DNA of 64,000 bases from Nectonema munidae (taxonomy: Eukaryota > Nematomorpha > Nectonematoida > Nectonematidae): positions 124,001-188,000 of the forward strand of contig JAUIRK010000599.1 in NCBI GenBank assembly GCA_030549495.1, in the 5' to 3' direction. This document shows, piece after piece, positions 57,544-64,000 of this stretch (its first letter is position 1; the number at the start of each line of letters is the position of its first letter). Below the pieces are notes generated by a model. It was not told the DNA's origin. It saw nothing but the letters and a program-made list of their open reading frames with translations, and made no database searches. Position numbers and translations under genes: made by a program.

Positions 57544-59481
57544 ATTATCGAAATGATCTTTCTCTCAATAGAGAAAATATTAACTCTCAAAATTGATAAA
57601 GAGAGGGGGCACATATGAGAAAATTTTAAAAATCATTTCAAAATCTTGTCTTTCTTTTGTAGCAAAGACAAGACTTTCACTATACATTGCGTACATAAAC
57701 AAACAAAGATGTGCATGTAATGGTGTGTTTCTACTCAAAGTTGTCATATATAGAGTTGATATATTCCTTGTAAGTAATAATCTACTTCAATTTCACACGA
57801 CCATGAAAAATGTGTGTTTTTATACTTTTGGATGATGATGATTATGATGCATGCTTTTGCATACTAATGAGAATATTTCTAGATGTTTTTCAAATCTTCT
57901 TATGTAAGCGATGATGAGAGAAGAGGAGGTTTTGTAAATTTATGAACTTTTTACGTTAATTGTTCACAAACTCTTTTTATATTTATAGCAAACTAAAATT
58001 TTTTATCAAATACTAAATAGTAAAGCTTCTTTAAGTTTTTGTTTAATTTTTGCAATCTCTTGCTCTAAATTTTTTAGAGCTGTATTCAAACACTGAACAT
58101 GGAAGGGCCTTGCTTACTTGTCAACATGTTTTGACAATTATTGAACTTAACAAGTGGCTGGGAATAATCCTCACAAGAAAGTATCTGAGTTGTACTTTTT
58201 TAGGGAAATTTTTTTCACTCATTTATGTTGAAAATATGAGAGCAACGAAATGAAGAGAACAAATTCTTGAACTAAGGCAAAGAATAATGGTAAAGTTAAA
58301 TTAAAATATGATTTAAAAACAATACTGTTTCTTTGAAAGTAACTGAAATGAAAAGGACTAATAAGTTTAACTAAATTTATATGAAATTGCATAAGATATA
58401 AATGATGATATCTTACAAAGTGTGTAACATATCTCGATTACTAGTAAAGCAATAAAGCCACATGGCTACTTACTCTACTCGATGCAAATCTTTCATGACC
58501 CACATTTTCCAGTTGAGAATAGAAAAAATTATAGAGAAGTCTTTATAAATCAGAAAAATATATTTATTTTGTTCATGGTACGTGAAGATGTTTTATGGGG
58601 ACTTCCAAAGATGATGTAATACATCATCTGAATGAATCGTATATTTTCACTTTAGATGTCACTTGACAATAAAAGATCTTGTTTTCAAAAATTATTCGAT
58701 TGTCCAGAGACTCTAATTTCTATTTAAAAAGTATATATAAAATTGCAAAACGTTTTACTATTTTTTTGTCTAATCTTTGATCTTCAGTAAAACGTTTAAT
58801 GTATTCCATTTTTATTTTAGGTGTCTTTCTTTTAATGTGGCAAATTTTGATAAATTAAATATTAAGTTTTACTAAGATCAAAGTTATGTGAAACTCTCAT
58901 CACCATCAAAAGTATATTTGTTTCAAATTTTTCCATCCTTATGCAATATTTTACTATTCATATAGTTGTTGTGTTATTTAAAAAAATACAAAAATTTATT
59001 TCAACCTTAAATTTAAAAATAAAAGATTTTTTAAAATGGAAAAAAGAGCACTTGATATAAAAATGGTATGAAGATTTGAACAGTAGTATCATTTTGTCCC
59101 TAGAATGTTTTGAATTAAATCTCGCACAAAAAAGAGCTTCACGAATATAAAATGTAATGTTGTAATCATTGATGAGGTTTGGAAAGTCAGAATTTTTTGT
59201 TATCGCGTACATATTTTTAGAAAGGTTGGGAACTGGTTGTTATAGTTCAATGGTATCCAATATATCTTAGGTACATGTTTAGATAACGTACCGATTGGCT
59301 CATCTTTTCCTTAATTCAAAAGTAGATTGGTAATATTTTGCCTTTTTTACTAATTGAATTTAAATCTCAAAATATTACAAATTTAATCATTAGTAAAGAT
59401 TTAGTAAACTTCTTAGTCACAATTGATTCATTCAAATTGAAGGAAATTTTATACGCTAAATATCTACTGATTTTTAAATCA
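57544..59481. other. AT-rich stretch
   Basis: Frames at 57593-57835, 58050-58253 and 58958-59212 have no recognised domain or supporting splice sites. Nothing else noticed. Confidence 0.4.
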
Positions 59482-59693
59482 CTGTAAATCAAGAAATTTT
59501 ATCGGAAATTAAATTTTGCGATTACTTGCTTGTTAAAAAAGTTCGCGCCGTGTTATTTTCGCTAGAAATCATATATTTCAAAATTATCTTCATATGTTTT
59601 ACTTTTTTTTCTCTGCAGACGTTTCAGACGCGAGTTATAATTTCGTCAAATATGAGCTTTTCGCGGATTTCCCTAAAATTTAGTGATTTACAG
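59482..59693. mobile_element. 212-bp mariner-type MITE
   Basis: The left end CTGTAAATCAAGAAATTTTA is mirrored by the right end, CTGTAAATCACTAAATTTTA on the other strand, and the similarity continues for about 40 bases into GGAAAT and GCGA blocks. TA follows on the right (59694-59695) and the left has CA, consistent with a TA duplication with one change. A strong acceptor-like TTTTTTCTCTGCAG and a short open frame within it are part of the element. Confidence 0.7.
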
Positions 59694-59695
59694 TA

Positions 59696-61756
59696 TATAC
59701 TTTAATTAAAAAAAATAATTTTAAATTTTAATTTCATTAATATCAGACATCTTAATATTTCAAAGCTTCAAGGTCTAAAGAACTTAGCCAAAACGAAAAT
59801 TATTTCCAAGGTTCAACATATCAAACTTCTTCAGTACTTTGTCTTATGATTATAAAGGCATATGTTAATGCTTACTAATGAGATTTTCCTCAGTATAAAT
59901 TAATCCAAGTACTTTTTAATTAAAGTCACGCCATCCTGAGTTTACTCTGAATCTAAAAAACTTTAAAAATATTCGCGTGTTTAAAGATTTTCAAAAAAAA
60001 TTGCCAATATTTATGGTAATATTTGTTGTTTGGGCCATTATCAGATATTATCTGTCGAATTAATTTATACATCGTTATGATTGGTGGAAAATATACAGCT
60101 ATTTTGAATTAATATTCATGATTTATCAAATGCAAAAATATGATAAGTGTGAAAATGCTTCAAGCACCCTTTTTTAAATTTCCTCAAAAAATCTTCATTT
60201 TTGATGGAACTTTTTAAAAAAAATATTAAGTTTATTATTAATAAAACATTTTTTAATCACTATTTTATTTATAATTTTGAATTTACTTAACAAAAACAAT
60301 TTAAAAAGATGAAAAATTAAGTGAAATTTTTCGGCAATCTAAAATTATAAAACTTAAAGTTTAGTTCAGTATAAAATGTGAACTTCTTTATATTATAAAA
60401 CTTGTTGTATTTGCTCAAATATTTCCTACTTTGTTCTTTCTTCTTCCATCAGGATTTAAGACTTTATTTAAAGAAAGAAATGATTTATATCATTTTATTG
60501 TTGTTAAGTTTACTCATTATCTTATTTATATTTATTTCACCCTTTCACTAGTCCTTTTGAGTAGATGACCTTTTTACAAAGTTTGACGTTTTCTTCGTAC
60601 TTTGATAACATACTTTTCTTAATTAAGTGTAGCTCGTTTCTTAACTAAATTTTTTTCACAATCAACAAATGTGTGCTGGAGTGGAGGAGTGTGTGAGTTT
60701 TTGACTGAAACCTGAAACTTTCATGAAGATGATGGATGACAAATATGACCTTTTCATTAGAGAAAACTTTTAAGATTTATGATTGATATATTCCTTCCAA
60801 GAAATCTTTGCTCTTCTCATCTTTTTCAAATTCTTAGCCGCATATAAGAGTTTTTTTATATGAGCATGCCGCTTTGTATAGAGATCATATATATTGTGCT
60901 TGGTCGTGATGAATTGATACTCTTTATGTAGTCATCTTTAAGGACCTATTTTTCAATGTATCACTATGCTCATATATCTTATTTTTTTAGCCATTTTTTC
61001 TTTTTAGTTGAATCGATATTCTTTACCGGGGTGTGGGGAGTCGCCATGTCTCTCTTTTCAACGGTCATCGTTAAAAATCTATTTTCAATTATCTTTTTTC
61101 ATTCTATTCTATTTTTACACTCCAATTTTTAAAGCACTTCTAAGTTTAATTTATATTTGGACTTTTTTTAATTATAAATAGAAATTTATAGCTGATTTAA
61201 TATTGGATTTTTAACTCGTTTAAACTTTTTGTTTCTTTCCACTTTTCCCATCATCAATTGCTTTCTTACAAAAAGTTCATGGCTCTGTATTTGATGTTTA
61301 TTGTTTCTTCATCTGCATAAATCGATCCTATCAAATCCTTCTTTTTTTCACACTTGGCGGACACATTTGCAAAAATTAGGAAGAAGTGAAGCACTGAAAA
61401 TCGTTTGTTTTTTGTTAAATAGAGGAATGCCTCATTTTGTACGCCTTCATTTAGTTAGCGTCTTCATTAGCTTTGCGATTTGAGTCACAGTTTTCATTTG
61501 GTCAGTATTGAATCACCATTATGCGATTGAAAATACTTTAGTGCGTTTTATTATTGCTTTGTAATTATATACGTATAATGGGTACCCTGACATTTGGCCA
61601 ATAATTGGCTGAATGGGCCTTGAAGGACGACGATTTCACCCAAAAATGTATATACAATGTAGCATTTTTCCAAACTTTAACAACCAATAAATGAATATTG
61701 CTCTAATGTTAAAACACTAAAACTCAATAAAATACAGTTAACTCATAATCATAACT
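59696..61756. other. AT-rich stretch
   Basis: No gene recognised. Slightly higher GC near 61027-61075 (CCGGGGTGTGGGGAGTCGCC), without further structure. Confidence 0.4.
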
Positions 61757-61985
61757 ATAAATAATATATAAAAATATAGTCATATCTTAGCACATTTGTC
61801 ATGTACCTTCAAAATCATTTATCACATAATTTGTGTATAGATTTTATTAATAATAATAAGAAAAAAATTGAAGTGCGAATTTTTACTCAGTCATGGCATA
61901 TCGTAGCACATTTGGCAATGAAACTCCGAGTAGATGATACGTTATTCATCACATAATTTGTGTGTGGAAAAGAAAGCAAAATTAC
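61757..61985 (+). repeat. imperfect tandem duplication, unit about 130 bp
   Basis: AGTCATATCTTAGCACATTTG with TTATCACATAATTTGTGTAT downstream is followed by a second, diverged copy (AGTCATGGCATATCGTAGCA with TTCATCACATAATTTGTGTG). Confidence 0.65.
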
Positions 61986-63057
61986 GCTCCAGATTTGTAT
62001 CTTGCAAACTTACTGGAAATAAAGCAACGTCTACAAAAATGGTCAATTTGTATATACATTCCTGGCGAAATATTCACTTGACAAAATGCCCGTTCGGCTT
62101 ACTCTCTATTTGCCCAAATGTGTGGTCACGGTATAATGAAATTCATACTTGGACAACTGCAATAGCTTTACCGGGGGGGGGGGGGGTAATTAGTTAATAA
62201 ATCTGTTTTAAAATGACAAAATACCAGAAATGAGGGTTATTGAAAAATCTATATCCTTTATTTAGTATAAAATAAAAACGCTTTGTTTATGTGAATAAAG
62301 CTATAAATGATAACAAACGTATAATGAAATTCATTATATAAGTTGAACCAAAAATATTTTCCATTACAATTAAATTTATTTTTGTAGTTTTCTAAAACAA
62401 AACAACTTTTTTAAATCGAATTGAGAAGGTTGTCAAATGCTTTCTTATTATCCCTATCGGACACCATGGCTTATATCTTGCATAAGAATTCTAAAAAAGT
62501 TTCTTTACCGCGCACCTACTGACAATTTTGAAGTAGACTGACTACATAAAAAAATATGACAATTTTTAATATATACGAAAAATATCGAAATTATCACAAT
62601 AACAATAAATTAGATATTGAGTTAATTTGTTGATTAGTATTTTTAATTAGTTTATTAAAATAAGATTAACTAATTATTATTTAGCTAATTTATTCGTCTG
62701 TTAATTTAATTTTTGGTCAGTACTAATGACATAGTATCGATACTACAAGGCCTTGGGTTATTATTGGCTTTTAAAGTCCTATTCTTTTAACAAAATTCGA
62801 TAGAACAATCAATAATAATTAGTTTTATATATAGAAATAGCCCCTCTTCATAAAGTGCAGACTTGCGTAGTTCTGTGTTTTAAAGGAAGATTAAATGTAT
62901 TCGTGTATATTCGTTAATCGGAAGGAATTATCTGATGTGTAGGTATGAAAAATGTTAACTGCATATGATTTGTATTTTTACTCTTCATTCAGCAGTATAT
63001 TGGTTTTTGCTTTCAATTTTTATTTTAAATTTACTTTTTTTATATTGATTTTTTCAG
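61986..63057. other. AT-rich stretch with a G run
   Basis: A plus-strand frame at 61934-62197 covers a slightly more GC-rich stretch that ends in about 14 G at 62172-62186. It looks like a transposon remnant, but no ends were matched. Confidence 0.3.
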
Positions 63058-63122
63058 AAAGGTTTAAAGCGCATAAAGTTCTAAAACGAAACGCTCTTCA
63101 CTCAACTTTTTTGAAGAATCAG
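63058..63122 (+). CDS. possible internal exon, unrecognised
   Basis: A 65-nt segment lies between a strong acceptor TTGATTTTTTCAG and a consensus donor AATCAG|GTAAAG. It reads RFKAHKVLKRNALHSTF then LKNQ, entering in phase 1 and leaving in phase 0. Both splice sites are among the best in the window, but the exon is short and no partner was found. Confidence 0.35.
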
Positions 63123-63584
63123 GTAAAGATGAGAAAAGTAAAAAAACTTGATGGTTTAGAAGAGACGAATTAAACTTTACAAAATTAGTTATATCTGTCC
63201 ATTTAAATTTTAAAAGCGAAGCAGAACTATAAATTAAACATAAACTCAATTTGTTATGAAGTGTAGGTTAAAAAGATAAAACAAAAATGGAAAAGGATAG
63301 CATATAACTGAAGAGGGACAAAATAGAACTGAAGATAAATTAAAACTAAAAATCGCTTATTTCCCTCCAATAATATCTTTGCATATAATTTTTAATTCTT
63401 TTCCAAAGTTTAAACGGATGGCCATGACCAAATTACTTTTTTGGCCTAAAAATTCCCCCTAAATCCAAGAAAATCATTATTGCTTTCTGAAAATACTTTC
63501 TTCTTCTGAATGATACCATTTTACCGAGAGAATATCTCCATTCCAACTTCGAAGCAAGGCTAAATTTATGATAATTTATTCCCA
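63123..63584. other. AT-rich stretch
   Basis: No gene or element recognised. Confidence 0.4.
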
Positions 63585-63615
63585 CTCATCATCATCATCA
63601 TCATCATCATCATCA
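63585..63615. repeat. ATC microsatellite
   Basis: About ten consecutive ATC units, seen directly. Confidence 0.95.
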
Positions 63616-63950
63616 GCAGTCCAACGAATAATTTCTCAATTTTTCAGCAATCCTAATCTTTCTTGTATTTATTGAAAAGGTGTCGTTTTCTTTGCCAGTG
63701 TTCAAGTTAATAATTGCTATTTTTTAATATCCTTGGCATTACTCTTACAATAAGATTAATGATTGATGCTTTCTATGAACTCACAAAATTTGGCATCATA
63801 TTCCTTTGTATTCTTCATTTCTTGCCAAGTTGATAATAATATTCAAAATCTTGTATTGATTTTTCTGTCCATACATAATGATGATATAACAACCATAAAT
63901 ACCAAGTTACTCTAACATGCACTGTTTTTTCTAAGAACTCAATTTCAAAA

Positions 63951-63971
63951 TCACTCTCTCTCTCTCTCTCT
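63951..63971. repeat. TC dinucleotide run
   Basis: About ten CT units near the right edge, seen directly. Confidence 0.9.
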
Positions 63972-64000
63972 GATCGAGAACATAAAATTCACTAAACATT

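Noticed and set aside
1-64000. CRISPR arrays, bacterial operons or a dedicated gene cluster
   Set aside because: No regularly spaced direct repeats with unique spacers and no adjacent co-oriented genes were seen; the DNA is eukaryotic.

Overview
The window is strongly AT-rich eukaryotic DNA with few genes and many transposons. Introns follow GT-AG rules and the recognisable host exons are short. The exon types (an SLC12 cation-chloride cotransporter amino terminus, an F-box/LRR-type protein, coiled-coil exons) are metazoan. With the repeat content (pogo/Tigger, IS630/mariner, piggyBac, hAT, a tRNA-derived SINE, non-LTR retrotransposons) an arthropod fits best, perhaps a copepod such as a sea louse. 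That organism call is inference. No bacterial operon, CRISPR array, rRNA or free-standing tRNA gene was seen.

Region by region. At 4.3-4.8 kb lies a 5'-truncated LINE tail. At 6.2-7.05 kb there are two phase-compatible exons of an F-box gene on the minus strand. A complete Tigger-type transposon (8236-10476) has TA duplications and a transposase split by two frameshifts. From 11.6 to 17.6 kb there are a possible host exon, a pogo-family relic, a foldback element and an IS630/mariner relic. From 20 to 24.5 kb several exon-like stretches and two piggyBac-type miniature elements occur. A decayed piggyBac transposase fills 26.0-27.5 kb. From 28.8 to 32.1 kb three exon-like segments lie on the minus strand, two of which join in phase to a coiled-coil protein. 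A third pogo relic (33.2-33.9 kb) runs into a low-complexity block with a 44-base G run.

The most informative structure is a hAT-type non-autonomous element of about 3 kb present three times: inverted at 34450-37563, direct at 45973-48829 and direct at 49689-52717. Two copies have perfect 8-bp target duplications. Two smaller elements, each with its own 8-bp duplication, sit inside the two direct copies, while the inverted copy keeps the empty sites, so the order of insertion can be read. All three carry an older tRNA-derived SINE.

Between copies 3 and 1 lie a minus-strand LINE block with very few C residues on the plus strand (about 38.97-41.42 kb) and the first coding exon of an SLC12-type cotransporter (42296-42652). 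After copy 2 come a broken LTR-retrotransposon gag fragment and an endonuclease-bearing fragment of an RTE-like LINE. The last 9 kb is mostly AT-rich sequence with miniature elements and one exon-like segment at 63058-63122.

The genes do not form a pathway that I can see. The window is best read as introns and intergenic DNA of several host genes filled by successive waves of transposons.
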